NCBI GenBank assembly: GCA_029237695.1
Contig: CM055278.1
Coordinates: forward strand, 77,273,817-77,337,816
Direction: 5' to 3'
Length of the DNA stretch: 64,000 bases
Origin: Conchocele bisecta
Lineage: Eukaryota; Mollusca; Bivalvia; Lucinida; Thyasiridae
In this document: positions 21,994-32,479 of the stretch, piece by piece
Layout: every line of letters begins with the position of its first letter
How positions within the stretch are numbered: the stretch's first letter is position 1
The notes under the pieces: generated by a model
Told to the model about the DNA's origin: nothing
The model's input: the letters and a program-made list of their open reading frames with translations, nothing else
Database searches by the model: none
Position numbers and translations under genes: made by a program

Positions 21994-22990
21994 TACAAGG
22001 GAGCGCTAGCAACTGGCGTATTTAGTTCCTTAAAAATTCAATATGTGAACAATAACCTATTTATAGTTCAGCCACGTTTTACTATGCATCTACCATCCGA
22101 GTATTAATGTTCCATTTCCTGTCGAACAATTACTAATTAAATCTGGAAATATTGCAATATGTGAAATAAGTTGAGCTCGATACTGGCCAGCGATTATTCT
22201 TCAATCCCATCACATCACATTTTAATGACGATACCTATACCCCTGTATATAACCCAAGTAGCCCATAATTATCCACTATTTAACATATTTTACGGGATTT
22301 CGCCATTCGCATACCTCTCACTTCCATGAAAATCATGTAAATCATGTGTAAGCACTCCAACGGTTTGGCGGTGGGAAGTGCATGCGTAAAAGGTTAGCGG
22401 CAGGCGTCAGACAAGTGTGCATGCCTGCGCTGGTTTCTATTTTTGTATATAATGTTATAAGATACAAACTGTAAACAAGTCTTGCGTTGTTATAAAAGTT
22501 GAGTTGCACTCATAGTGTACGCCCGTCGGACGAACATCTGAGATGTAAATACAATGTACATGCATAGCATGACATCTCATCTGTACTATTTCCGAAAGAG
22601 GCATTATTGTTTTAAAATGCATTTGAGACAGGTTTATTGTGTCGAATTGTGGCTTTATTGCGAAAACTGAGTTCGAAAATCAGCAGCTGTCGATATTTTA
22701 TTGAGCGTTATTAGAGTTAACGATTGACTGTACTGTATAGCTGCATACTTTTCAAAGACAAAATACTCATTCAACTAGTCCTGTGTCTAAGAAATTACGC
22801 GAACAAACGTTCAGCCAGAGATGAAATTTTGAACGACTACATAACTAACACACATCACATAATGTTAGACATGTATGTTAAATGATTCAATAATGTATTT
22901 GATAGCGGAATTGTGCCAAACCAATCGCTTGAAGGCCATAGTGAAGCGACCCAGCCAGCGAAGCATCGCTATACACACCTGTGTATTGCG
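21994..22990. other. Unannotated part of intron 1
   Basis: I see no gene, tandem repeat or strong inverted repeat. It is ordinary AT-rich intron sequence. Confidence 0.5.
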
Positions 22991-23019
22991 TATTCATCGC
23001 TTCGAATGTGTCACTCATT

Positions 23020-24740
23020 TTGGACAACAAAGCACGTCTGTGATTTTGTACACACAACTTACCACGATCTCCGATGCTTGCCTGAATGTTCACAAGTGTC
23101 AATAGTTTATGATCGTCATATTCATACACCAGGAAACTTGTTAGTTAGTTACAAGTCACAATAGTTTGTTTACATTTCCTGTATGTGTTGAACACGGCCG
23201 CCATTTATAAACCTGTTCAAGCTCGGTAATTTCCGCCAAACCTGTCCGACCAATCAACGATGCGGGACAACTTTTACATTTCGTAAAAATGAGAAAGTCC
23301 GGGTATCCGATTACACATTCCAACCAATCCACTGTTCGGAATAGTGGACAACTTTCACATTTTGTCCGCGGATTCCAAATATGATCATCATTGTCCGAAT
23401 GTTGTCCTTGGAGTCTTTACGAGTGAATCAAAGGGCTGGATTCGCGGACAACGTTCGGACCCAAGGGTTATAAATAGGAGTGAAATATGTCAGTTGTCGA
23501 CTTTGTCCCGAGAGACATAAATCGAGACGCAACTCGCGTCTCAGAACACACAAGGCTCAAGAATCCACCCATTTAACCATTGCTCACTGATGATGTTACC
23601 AATGGTCCGTTAGTCGTTATGTTATGATTTGAACGTGATTTTGGCCGAACTTATCATTAATATTGCCTGGAACCATGACAATACCAATATCCAATTACCC
23701 CACCCACGTTTTCCCCAGTGCGATACGATTCCCGACCTAAGCTTCGTGACCCCCTGCTGTGTGAAAAGACCACCCTAGCGCGGTGCCCCCTCCGACACAT
23801 GTTGGGTGACTCCCCATCCCAGCTTTGTGACCCCTGGCTCTGTGTGACTCCCCACCCCAGTTTCGTGACACATTACCCCGTTCCCCACACCAGCTTCGTA
23901 GCCCCACCCCAGCTTCGTGACCCCTTATCCCGTTCCCCACCCTAGCTTCGTGACCCCTGTTCCCCACACCAGTTTCGTAGCCCCATCCCAGCTTCGTGAC
24001 CCCTGTTCCCCACACCAGCTTCGTAGCCTCACCCCAGCTCCGTGACCCCTAATGTGTGACTCTACCCCACCCTAGCTCCGTGCCCACTCCCGCCCCTGTT
24101 GTATGACTCCCCACCCCTACTCCGTGACCCCCTCATGTGTGACTCCCCACCATAGCTCCGTGCCCACTCTCGCCCCGGCTGTGTGACTCCCTACTCTGGC
24201 TCCGTACCCACTGCCACCCCTGCTGTTTGACTCGCCACCCCAGGTGTGTGACCCACTCATGTGTGACTCCCCATCCCAGCTTCGTGACCCCCTGCTCCCC
24301 ACCCTGAATTCGTGATCCCTTGTCGTGTTATTCCCACCCCATCTTCATGACCCCCGGCTGTGTGACTATCCATCATAGATTCGTGCCCCCTCCCACCCCT
24401 GCTGTCTGATCCCCACCTCCTCATCTTGAGTCCTATATGTTGTGCGATTGCCACTCCGCTAGTGTCATGATCCCGGCCCCCATCCTAGCTTCGTGCTCCC
24501 TCCCACCCATGCGGATCCACACTCCAGCTTCGTGACCCCCGCCGTGTGACTCCCCCACCCAGCATTGTTCCCCACCCCAGCTTCGTGATTCCCGCTGTGT
24601 GACTCCCCCACCCAGCATTATTCCCCACACCGGGTTCGTGACTCATGCTGTTTGACTCCCTAATCCAGCATTATTTCCCACCCCAGCTTCGTGATTCCCG
24701 CTATGTGACTCCACCACTCAGTAGCATAATATCTGATAGC
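23020..24740. repeat. Dispersed repeat family 4, copy 1, with TATA box and CCCCACCCCAGCTTCGTGA minisatellite
   Basis: Its left part shares TTACCACGATCTC, TCAATAGTTTATGAT and ACATTTCCTGTATGTGTTGA with 49336-50000. Both copies then have TATAAATAGGAG (here about 23470), CAATGGTCCGTTA or a close variant, and a C-rich minisatellite of about 25-35 bp units (CCCCAGCTTCGTGACCCC...CTGTGTGACTC), here about 1 kb long (23700-24720). The shared TATA-like box at the same relative place suggests an LTR-like or other promoter-bearing element. No coding frame is credible; the open frames across the minisatellite are periodic artefacts. Confidence 0.75.
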
Positions 24741-25089
24741 CCCGCAAAAAAAGTGTAGGTCCGAGTTTGTGCGCCTCAGAAATAGTTGCTTGTGTCTAGA
24801 TGCTCCCACAGTCGCCTGTGTTAGTTAGTCTCGATTCACATACATGTACTACGAATGCTGACTATTATATAGTCACTATCACCCCAGTATCATTAGTGTT
24901 ACCATGATTGTCACCCTCATACAGTTGTACGTGTTGCATAATATCGTGTTTTATGTGTTATCAAAATATCAGGTATTAATACTTAATTCGCCACTGTCGT
25001 TCTTTCATTGCCATGTAGCTATAGTTATTCCCGTTTCCATATCCCGATTCACAAGGGCCCGCTACCACCCCCCTGTGTGAACAAGAAAT
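24741..25089. other. Unannotated part of intron 1
   Basis: Nothing is supported. Confidence 0.4.
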
Positions 25090-26810
25090 TATGGTTTATT
25101 TCGTATTCTTGAAGACTAACGCAATGAAGGGTCGTTGCAATATCATTCCACTTTACAAACAATATGGGTCAATGTATGACCCAGACAAATATAGGGCTAT
25201 CACAATAATGATTGCTAGCTGTCTTGGAAAAGTGTTTACTTCGGTAATTACAAATAGACTGACGACATATACCGAGCAGAATGGGCTTATAACAGAGGTA
25301 CAAGTTTCATTTCGAAAGGGTTATAGTACTAATGATATCATTTTCATTTTACATGCAATTTTGGAAATATTTTAAACGTTATATTGTGCATTTATAGATC
25401 TTCGGAAAGCCTTTGATATAGTATGACGAAATGGCCTCTGGTACAAGCTCCTTCTGTCTCCAATAAATGGAAAATTTATAAATATGTAGAAATCTATAAA
25501 AGCATGTGCAAAGGTCGGACATGAATATTCCGATTATTTCCCCTGTACCGTGGGCGTCAGGCAGGGTGAAAAAATGTCTCCATTTGTATTTGCCATGTAC
25601 TTAAACGATCTTGAGGACTTCCAAGATAGAAGTGGTATATCTAACTTACATTCTGTACCATCTGACATGTTTCACTACCTGGATATTTATGTTAAATTAG
25701 TTTACTCATGTCCTTAATCTCAGCAAGGCCTACAGGACACCTTAAATTACTTTCTGCATACAATCTAAACTCCAAGTAAATACTTCAAAGACAAAAAGCA
25801 TGATATTCCAAAAAACGTAAGTCTTTGGCATATTACAATTGTATATATAATTGAGACATAATTGAAATATTTACATATTTAGGAAATGTATTCAAGCACA
25901 ACGGAAACTTTCATAAGGCAAACAGACATTTAACAGATCAATCAGCTAAAGCAATTTTTGATCTATTTAGGAAAATTAACAGTTTGACAATTCCCGTAGA
26001 TTGCCAGCTAAAGTTATTCGATCGATGCATAGTTCCAATTATTTGTTAAGCCAGTGAAATTTGGGGATTTCAAAATACAACAATTATGGAAAACATACAT
26101 TTGAAATTGTGTAAACATGTGTTAAAAATATCCACCCCTAATTACATGGTATATGGCGAATTATGAAAGTTTTCTTTAAGTGTCACAATTAAATGCAGAA
26201 CAATTTTATTTTGGGCAAGATGAATCAAGCAATGTAGCCTACCTCATGACTGCTATGTTTACAGCACGAATCGAATACGAATATTCTGAATAGTTCAGAT
26301 GGATACATAATAGAAAGTATATTATATCTGAAATTGGCGTTCCTGGCATATGGAATAGCCAGAATGACGTTAATGTTATCTGGCTAAATCATCATGCCAG
26401 AAGCCAGCTTCAGAACCAATTTATTCAGTCATGCCTTTCCAACATAGACGTATATTCTCGTGGTATTATATTTAGGGTATATAAGACAACTTTTGAAATG
26501 GAGCCATAAGACTAAGAAAACCATTAACTAGGTTTCGAACTTCCACTCATAGGCTGGCAGTCGAAAATGGAAGATGGACAGGGACACCGAGAGCACAAAG
26601 AATGTGCGACACATGGGACAGTGGTGCTCTCGGTGACGATTTTCATTTCATTTTCGAGTGAAGACACTATGAGGAGGCAAAAATCAAATACATCATACTG
26701 TTTTATTATCGTAGACCAAACACGCTGAAATTTAAACATTTGTTTCAAAAACAATATGGAAAGCAGTTAAGGACTGACTATATAGAATATGACCTTTTGT
26801 TTCAAACGTA
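25090..26810 (+). pseudogene. Degenerate non-LTR retrotransposon (LINE) reverse transcriptase
   Basis: Recognisable RT pieces occur in order, in changing frames. First DPDKYRAITIMIASCLGKVF and SFRKGYSTNDIIF (25091-25374), then FIDLRKAFDIV (about 25393). Next come VGVRQGEKMSPFVFAMYLND (about 25548), a relic of the YADD region (DIYVKLV), FDRCIVPIIC and PNYMVYGEL (about 26020-26165), and a C-terminal KFKHLFQKQYG (about 26730). Many stops and shifts; the 5' end with the endonuclease is missing. It lies in the sense direction of the channel intron. The clade is not assigned. Confidence 0.85.
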
Positions 26811-26849
26811 GTAGAATCATATATGTGATTGAATATCTATATAACACTA

Positions 26850-27560
26850 TATGCTATCGGACAGTTTCACCACTCGGACGTTTGACACGTACAGCCATAA
26901 TATGGCAGTAAATCTAATAAAATTTGATGCATTACGTCTCAGATATAGAGGTCGACAACGTCCTATAAATATTATTTCAGCAGACTACACAAAACGCTAG
27001 GTATCTGAGATTTTCTACCATCACTCACAAAATATGCAATGGACAGTTATTCAATGTGTAAAATGTTAACCTGATGCACTGTCTATTATTAGAAGTATAT
27101 CTAACACAGGTGAAAGCCGTATTTACTCGCATAACAGGCAAGTATACAGTATTGACAATACACTCAGATAACTGCTGACAAGTCACTGGAATCGATACAG
27201 TATACATGGTAATACAGGTATGCATCTACATCACTGTGTATTGTTATTACTGTTACACAGTCTTTACTGAATTCTCAAACATTTTAACTAAGGGTTAACA
27301 AACCCTTCATATATCAGACTTTGTATATGAATTTGATGAAAACAAGGCATAGCTTGCTGTAGTCAGATATATCCCCACCATGTTGCGCCAAATGGTATTC
27401 ACGTGTTTGTCTTATTATTAGTGGTATGTGTCAAACGCAATAAGAGGTAAAACTGGCCGATGGCGGGTACACATTAAGATGGCCGACATGGTAACTCCGA
27501 GCACTGTGTGGGACATAGTAGGAAGAAAATGTTTACGTGTATGTTATGCATATATCACAT
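26850..27560. repeat. Dispersed repeat family 5, copy 1
   Basis: It is collinear with 32480-33260. Shared phrases include GTTTGACACGTACAGC, AGGTATCTGAGATTTTCT, CTGATGCACTGTCTA, TATTTACTCGCATA and AAGATGGCCGA. The copies are clearly diverged. Function and class are unknown. Confidence 0.7.
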
Positions 27561-28029
27561 TTACAAAACAATTATGCATGAATCAATAGTTTCTCAGGGG
27601 ACACACGGGTCATTAAGAAACCGATCAATTTTCATTAAAACCTCATTATCCTTATACTGATAAAATTGTGTCTACCCATCGTTGTAGACTGTATTCTCAT
27701 GTATTCCACATGTATCACGTTTGTGGCTTTGCGTGAATAAAAGTAGTTTCTTACATTTCAGCCAGTAGTTTGCACAAATCAAACTGTGAATTACACCACT
27801 GGACAGCAGTACTTTACACCACTTTCTTGTTTATCATATTTGGATGACATCAGTAAAGTCGCAATGACGTGTTTCTTTCGACAAATCAAATCGTGTTCTC
27901 AGACATACCCTTTGAATCGCGTGACAGTTGCCGTTACTACGACCCGCCTCCAAAAATTAATTCGCATAACTCTTGGCCATATTTTACTCTTGATTCGCTT
28001 TGTTTTTATGAGGAATCATGTGTGAAATG
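27561..28029. other. Unannotated part of intron 1
   Basis: No supported feature. Confidence 0.4.
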
Positions 28030-28195
28030 TAAGAAAATGTTTATTTAACCAGGTGAGCTGATTATCTAGAAATAATTCACTCGTTATTGTGTCATACCGC
28101 TACGGTCACTCGTTTGTTTGCGTAAGGACCCAATTACTCGTGCATTAGTTCACGATAATCAGCTGACCAGATTAAATAAACGGTATTTCTTGTAT
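28030..28195. mobile_element. Small hairpin element
   Basis: AGAAAATGTTTATTTAACCA...GTGAGCTGATTATC pairs with GATAATCAGCTGACC...TTAAATAAACGGTATTTCTT, arms about 40 bp. Just right, at about 28280-28324, a 22-bp phrase (TTTATCTCAGATGTCCAGTA) is directly repeated. Confidence 0.7.
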
Positions 28196-28751
28196 TGAGA
28201 CCATTCTGTATAGACGTCCCGCGCACATTTGTATCTGCTCATTAGTCCATTATATCGGGCGAAACCTTGAAGGCCCTTTATCTCAGATGTCCAGTATGTC
28301 TTTATCTCAGATGTCCAGTATGTGTGTGTATGTTTTTTCCCCGCTTCATTCTCAGTAAATGACATATGTCAATCAATCACTCAATTTTATTTGATGAAAT
28401 GTTCAAAAGTATGCGTTTGTAGTAGGAGGGAAATGTGCTATACGTAAAAAAACTTGTCGGCAGTTGGGGTCTGATATGTCACAGACAGCCTGTGTGTGAG
28501 GCGAACACTCTACCGCGTCGCTATAAAAGCCGACCTGTACCACAGGGCAGTACAACTGTTCGATTATCCTACTATGGCCTTTCTACTACACGCTACAGTC
28601 CAGTACTTCTTACCATAAACTGTGATAATCAGGGAGACAATTGAATTTGGCATATTCGCTATACATACGGTATAAGTAGTAAATATTGTCTACTTTCCTC
28701 TGTTGTGAAATTATCAAACTATATACTATATCACAATTAGAAAGACGTTTC

Positions 28752-29051
28752 TATGGAAGCGTCCCGGTGCCAATGCTAAAATGGGTTTAAGTCCTAATTA
28801 GGAGATACTAACTCCTAATTAGGAGATACTAAGTTTCCTAATTATGAGTATCTCCTAATTAGGCCTTAGTATCTCCTAAGTAGGACTTATTATCTCCTAA
28901 TTAGGAGTTGGTATCTCCTAATTAAGAGTTACTATCTCCTGATTAGGATTTAGTATCTTCTAATTAGGAGTTGGTATCTCCTAATTAGAAGTTACTGTCT
29001 CCTAATTAGGACTTAACAATATGTCAGCATTGGCACCAGGAGGCTTCCATA
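28752..29051. mobile_element. MITE with internal CTAATTAG palindromic satellite, 300 bp, TSD CGTTTC
   Basis: The ends TATGGAAGCGTCCCGGTGCC and reversed TATGGAAGCCTCCTGGTGCC are inverted over about 33 bp. The flanks carry CGTTTC on both sides (28746-28751, 29052-29057). Between the ends are about ten TCCTAATTAGGAGATACTA-like units, each centred on the palindrome CTAATTAG. It lies 122 bp upstream of channel exon 2. It is non-coding. Confidence 0.85.
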
Positions 29052-29173
29052 CGTTTCCGTTATAGACGCTAGCGTAAATATTTTAAATACATGTAAAATA
29101 AATGAGTAAGCTTAGATTTTTCCTTAATTTGTTTCATCATTTATTACACATATCTGACGGTTTAATCTTTCAG

Positions 29174-29433
29174 GCGAGCTGCACCTTCCGCAGGATGTGT
29201 GCGGCAGAAGTATAGGCCGGGAGCTGGAGTTCTGGGGACTGGCGGCGCGGCACACGGCGGCCTGCTGCTGGCGGTCCCTGTACCAGTGGGAGGGCGAGGT
29301 GGCCTCCATCCGGCAACTGACCGACAACTACATGAGCAACACAAACATCGGGCTGCTGCTCAACACCGGCGGCACGGCCAGCACACGCCTCTGGCTGTTT
29401 CTCGATGATCCTAGGTCTTCGCTGAAAGCAATG
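29174..29433 (+). CDS. Voltage-gated K+ channel subunit, exon 2 (T1 end with zinc site)
   Basis: The exon starts after a CTTTCAG acceptor, completes Gly70, and ends with the ATG codon for Met156 before a GTGAGA donor; the intron is phase 0. The junction reads ...AYRTG|ELHLPQDVCG, matching the strongly conserved YRTGKLH.P.DVCG block of Kv T1 domains. His73, Cys79, Cys100 and Cys101 fit HX5CX20CC exactly. This is the intersubunit zinc site of Shab, Shal and Shaw channels, absent from Shaker. EFWGLA follows the Kv3 pattern E.LAFWG. The exon is much richer in GC than its surroundings. The T1 domain decides which subunits can co-assemble. Confidence 0.92.
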
Positions 29434-29465
29434 GTGAGATTTAGCAGAGTTCAAGGGACTGACCA

Positions 29466-29870
29466 GGCGCGGATCCATGATTTCGGGTTGAGGGGGGGGG
29501 GGGGGCGTAACTATTTTGCAATACTTGACTCTATTATCGAACGAGCTATGAGCGGAGATCGGGATAGAGGTATGGGGGTCCGGATTTTTGTTGATATCTA
29601 CATCGCATTTCCTACGTTCTGGCGCATTTTGGAGCAAAGATATTGACACTGTCACAGTATGTTTAGACATGATTTTTTATTGAAAACGTTTAAATTTTGA
29701 AACAATAAGACAACGACCGAAAAATTCATAGGATAAACAATAAATTCACAACGCGAACGTAGAAACGTGCCTTGTAACTTGTAAACATTCTTCACTCGGC
29801 GAATTTTAGGGGGATGGGGGGGGGGCGCCGGGTCCGCCCCCCCCCCTTGAATCCGCCCATGCTGACTGAT
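29466..29870. mobile_element. Inverted-repeat element with poly-G ends, 33 bp after exon 2
   Basis: CAGGCGCGGATCCATGATTT then a run of G at the left; at the right GTCCGCCCCCCCCC then TTGAATCCGCCCATGCTG. The ends are roughly inverted. The G/C runs (29492-29505, 29816-29826, 29838-29847) are prone to assembly errors. Confidence 0.6.
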
Positions 29871-30127
29871 AATAGACAGCACGCCAAGGCCAATAAAATG
29901 CCTCCCATTAAGTTTTGATACATATTGCTGTATTAGGCATTGACCTGATACAAACATACGCGTTACAACGAAGTGAAAACTGACGTTCCATTGGTCGGAT
30001 GACGTCATGTGACATTACCGAATGACGTAAGTGTAATGCCGCAACTTAAACAAGTTCGCGTTCTGTTCATATATAACGACGTCATATGTGGTCATCTTCA
30101 GCATAAAACGTCACCTGATAAATAGAA

Positions 30128-30225
30128 TACCAGGCTAGTGTCTTTTGATATCAAGTTTATGATAGGATGCGTTTCCTAGCCTTGCCTAATAAACCTGATA
30201 TTAAAAGACATTAGCCTGGTGTTCT
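30128..30225. repeat. Short inverted repeat in intron 2
   Basis: ATACCAGGCTAGTGTCTTTT pairs with AAAAGACATTAGCCTGGTGT; arms about 33 bp. Further right, 30333-30400 and 30493-30550 are imperfect direct repeats sharing GTATACACCCCATGTCTG.TCACCCAAGG. Confidence 0.7.
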
Positions 30226-30710
30226 CTGTATACATGGTTGGCGTGACAGGGACTATATAGACATTTGTGTCTGAAACTGAACAACTTAAGGTTACTCTCG
30301 TGAATGTTTGTTATGTCATAGGGATGTCGCGTTTGTTGCATGTATACACCCCATGTCTGATCACCCAAGGCCAATGTCACTGAGGACTTATGTTCACATG
30401 GTTTGTAAGGCAAATTCGTTACAGTTTTTTTCTCATGATAACTGCTACGCTGATTTTAATAATAGTTTGGCCACATTGTATGCCTAGGGCTTTGTTTCGT
30501 ATACACCCCATGTCTGGTCACCCAAGGTCAAGGTCACTTAGGAGTTATATTCATTATATTATAAAGGCTGCCAGCGAAGGGATGAGCGTCGTAACAACAA
30601 CACCTTTGCTGGTGGTTGCATTTAAGGGCTCCAATTAATTAGATCGAAGCCATCAAGAGATTAAAGAGTCGAACAGTAAATAATAAACTTGATTGGCCGA
30701 CCGTGAGGAT

Positions 30711-30783
30711 GTGGTCTTGGCGACGTTTGTTATTCTAGTCTTTGTAATATCCGCTCTCCATGCTGTTCCCGAATTTAAACAGT
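30711..30783 (+). pseudogene. Decayed duplicate of the channel S1 segment (start of exon 3)
   Basis: Aligned by hand to 31268-31336, 51 of 69 bases agree without gaps. The translation VVLATFVILVFVISALHAVPEF parallels MATIVILSSVISALEAVPEF of the real exon. About a third of the differences are silent third-position changes, so the copy was probably once under coding constraint. Similarity stops abruptly where an inverted-repeat element begins (about 30790), and the frame then runs into a stop. It is most likely a truncated tandem duplicate of exon 3. A still-used alternative exon is unlikely because nothing after S1 is preserved. Confidence 0.75.
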
Positions 30784-30789
30784 ATAGTA

Positions 30790-31177
30790 GAATCAACCTG
30801 TTTGATTTGATACTCAGAGCTTCAGATAAGTTTGGTATCTAAAGAGTATGATACCCCCATATTTCAAATGCAATGCGTATTTTACTTTTACAAATGTACT
30901 ATTGATTTTCTTCCTTATTAAATAGGGTACAAATGACAAAAAAATAAATGAAATTTAGAAATTAACTTATTTGGGATGCAAAACTTTTTCAGCTCAACTA
31001 AGTAAGTTTTCAACTTTATTACAGTATTTTCACTACTCAATTTGAAAGTCAATGCGTATTTTGTACTTCCACTTTTGATAGTCAATGCGTATTCTGCTAA
31101 AATACGTGCGTAAAATACGACAATACGCACCTTATCTGGAGCTCTGGATACTAAATCCAATAGTTTGATTGTCAGAT
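30790..31177. mobile_element. MITE between the S1 relic and exon 3
   Basis: The left end AATCAACCTGTTTGATTTGA...CAGAGCTTCAGATAAG is inverted with CTTATCTGGAGCTCTGGATA...TCCAATAGTTTGATTGT at the right, about 45 bp each. The interior repeats GTCAATGCGTATT several times. Its right end lies about 80 bp before the exon 3 acceptor. Confidence 0.75.
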
Positions 31178-31258
31178 ATTTGGGCATAGCGAAGGCTCGT
31201 ACAATCAACCGCATTGATTGTCAGAGTATAGCTCATGCTAAAACTGTTCTTGTTGTAG

Positions 31259-32143
31259 GTCTGGGCAGTGTTCATGGCGACGATTGTTATTCTATCGTCC
31301 GTCATCTCCGCTCTCGAAGCCGTGCCAGAATTCAGGGAGCCAACATACGGGCACCGCGAAATGGAGTCCGTACAGCGCATAGTCAAACACCTGCAGCTAA
31401 TTACAGGCATAGAGAACTCTACGGATTCGCGTCTCATGTTATTTACCATGCGATTCCATCCAGCGCTCACTTATATAGACGCTGTGTTCTTTGTGTTTAT
31501 ATCAATTGAAGTTATCTTGAGGTTGCTAACATGTCCTCATAAGTGTGCATACGTCAGGTCATTAGTGCACATTGCAGAAATTCTGAGCATCGTCGTATTT
31601 TGGAGTTCTTTTGCTTTTGAGCAATCATTGGCGTATTTGAATCATGAACTGATAGTTGTGTATATGTATACTAAATCACTAATTGCTTTGAAACTATTTC
31701 GACTGTTCAGAATCGTAAAACTAGTTCCGGCCTTTGACATTTTGTCACTTTCCGTGACGTCATCGAAGTCAGAAATCGGAATTTTGGCATGCCTTTTGCT
31801 TTTACTTACATTTTTCTTTGGCTATGTTATGTTTGCAGCTGAGATTTGGTTCAATATGAATTTCCCCAGTGTTTTCGCCGCCATGTACTGGAGTTTAATC
31901 ACCTTGACAACTGTCGGGTATGGTGATTACTATCCGGAAACGATTCAAGGTCGTATCGTCGCCTGCGCATGCTCAGTATGTGGTGTGATGACACTTGCAC
32001 TACCGGTTGGCATAATAGCTTCAAATTTTCATAGTTTGTACTCGCAGCATAAGTACGCATATAAACACGTAAGTACGCACACACGTAGTGCTGAAAGTGA
32101 AGGAATCAGTTGCAGAAGTGGGCTAAGCCGAAAAGGGTCTTAA
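31259..32143 (+). CDS. Voltage-gated K+ channel subunit, exon 3 (S1-S6, pore, C-terminus)
   Basis: The exon follows a CTTGTTGTAG acceptor and covers residues 157-450. Approximate segments: S1 159-180, S2 225-245, S3 256-276, S4 297-312, S5 329-351, pore with TTVGYGD 373-379, S6 388-411. The selectivity filter is intact, so potassium selectivity is expected. S4 (ALKLFRLFRIVKLV) has four charges, Lys301, Arg304, Arg307 and Lys310, fewer than Shaw or Shaker. S6 has PVG (405-407) where most Kv channels have PXP, the gate hinge. The C-tail is only about 40 residues. The family is Kv with non-Shaker T1, nearest Shaw/Kv3 by the T1 wording. The altered S6 suggests unusual gating or a modulatory (silent) subunit; that is inference. 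Confidence 0.92.
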   Translation, partial: VWAVFMATIVILSSVISALEAVPEFREPTYGHREMESVQRIVKHLQLITGIENSTDSRLMLFTMRFHPALTYIDAVFFVFISIEVILRLLTCPHKCAYVRSLVHIAEILSIVVFWSSFAFEQSLAYLNHELIVVYMYTKSLIALKLFRLFRIVKLVPAFDILSLSVTSSKSEIGILACLLLLLTFFFGYVMFAAEIWFNMNFPSVFAAMYWSLITLTTVGYGDYYPETIQGRIVACACSVCGVMTLALPVGIIASNFHSLYSQHKYAYKHVSTHTRSAESEGISCRSGLSRKGS

Positions 32144-32210
32144 CACCCTATTTCTAAAGACGTTTTTTTAATTATGTGGAAAGTTACACGACGTGTCGTA
32201 AATGATGGTA

Positions 32211-32216
32211 AATAAA
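32211..32216 (+). terminator. Candidate polyadenylation signal of the channel gene
   Basis: AATAAA lies 68 bp after the stop codon, the first canonical signal downstream. Confidence 0.5.
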
Positions 32217-32479
32217 TTAGGTCAAGCATGATATTTACTTTATGCAAAGAGTGAGATACTCCAAAGTGAATGAGCCCATACTATTGCATATAGTGCGTAT
32301 TACACCTGCCAGATTCCCACTGTTGAAAGGTACTCCATCATGATCATAATCATCTTTAAGGTATTATATCATAGATAGATACACTTAGCTTCAATGACAA
32401 TTGCTTCATAAGAATGATGTGATATTTAAAAATAACATATGTGAATATTGTCTTGTTACTGTATACTATATGGTATATT

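Larger units (their letters stand above)
18995..29173 (+). other. Channel intron 1 (10.2 kb, phase 1)
   Basis: It is bounded by a GTACGT donor and a TTAATCTTTCAG acceptor. It contains a 0.5-kb inverted repeat just after the donor, nested DNA elements, a minisatellite-bearing repeat, a dead LINE and two further hairpin elements, listed separately. No additional coding exon was recognised. Confidence 0.85.

Noticed and set aside
23718..24630. Gly/His- and Pro/Thr-rich open frames across the C-rich minisatellite
   Set aside because: Periodic artefacts of the repeat; frames shift between units and lack splice or start context.
29170..29670. Minus-strand frame of 166 codons over channel exon 2
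   Set aside because: Shadow of GC-rich exon 2 and the adjoining poly-G element.
29492..29847. G-quadruplex regulatory signals in the poly-G/C runs
   Set aside because: Runs belong to a dispersed inverted-repeat element and their lengths are uncertain in assembly; no specific evidence of regulation.
30711..30783. Working mutually exclusive S1 exon
   Set aside because: Only the S1 part survives, the frame stops soon after, and no matching splice structure is visible; a relic is the simpler reading.
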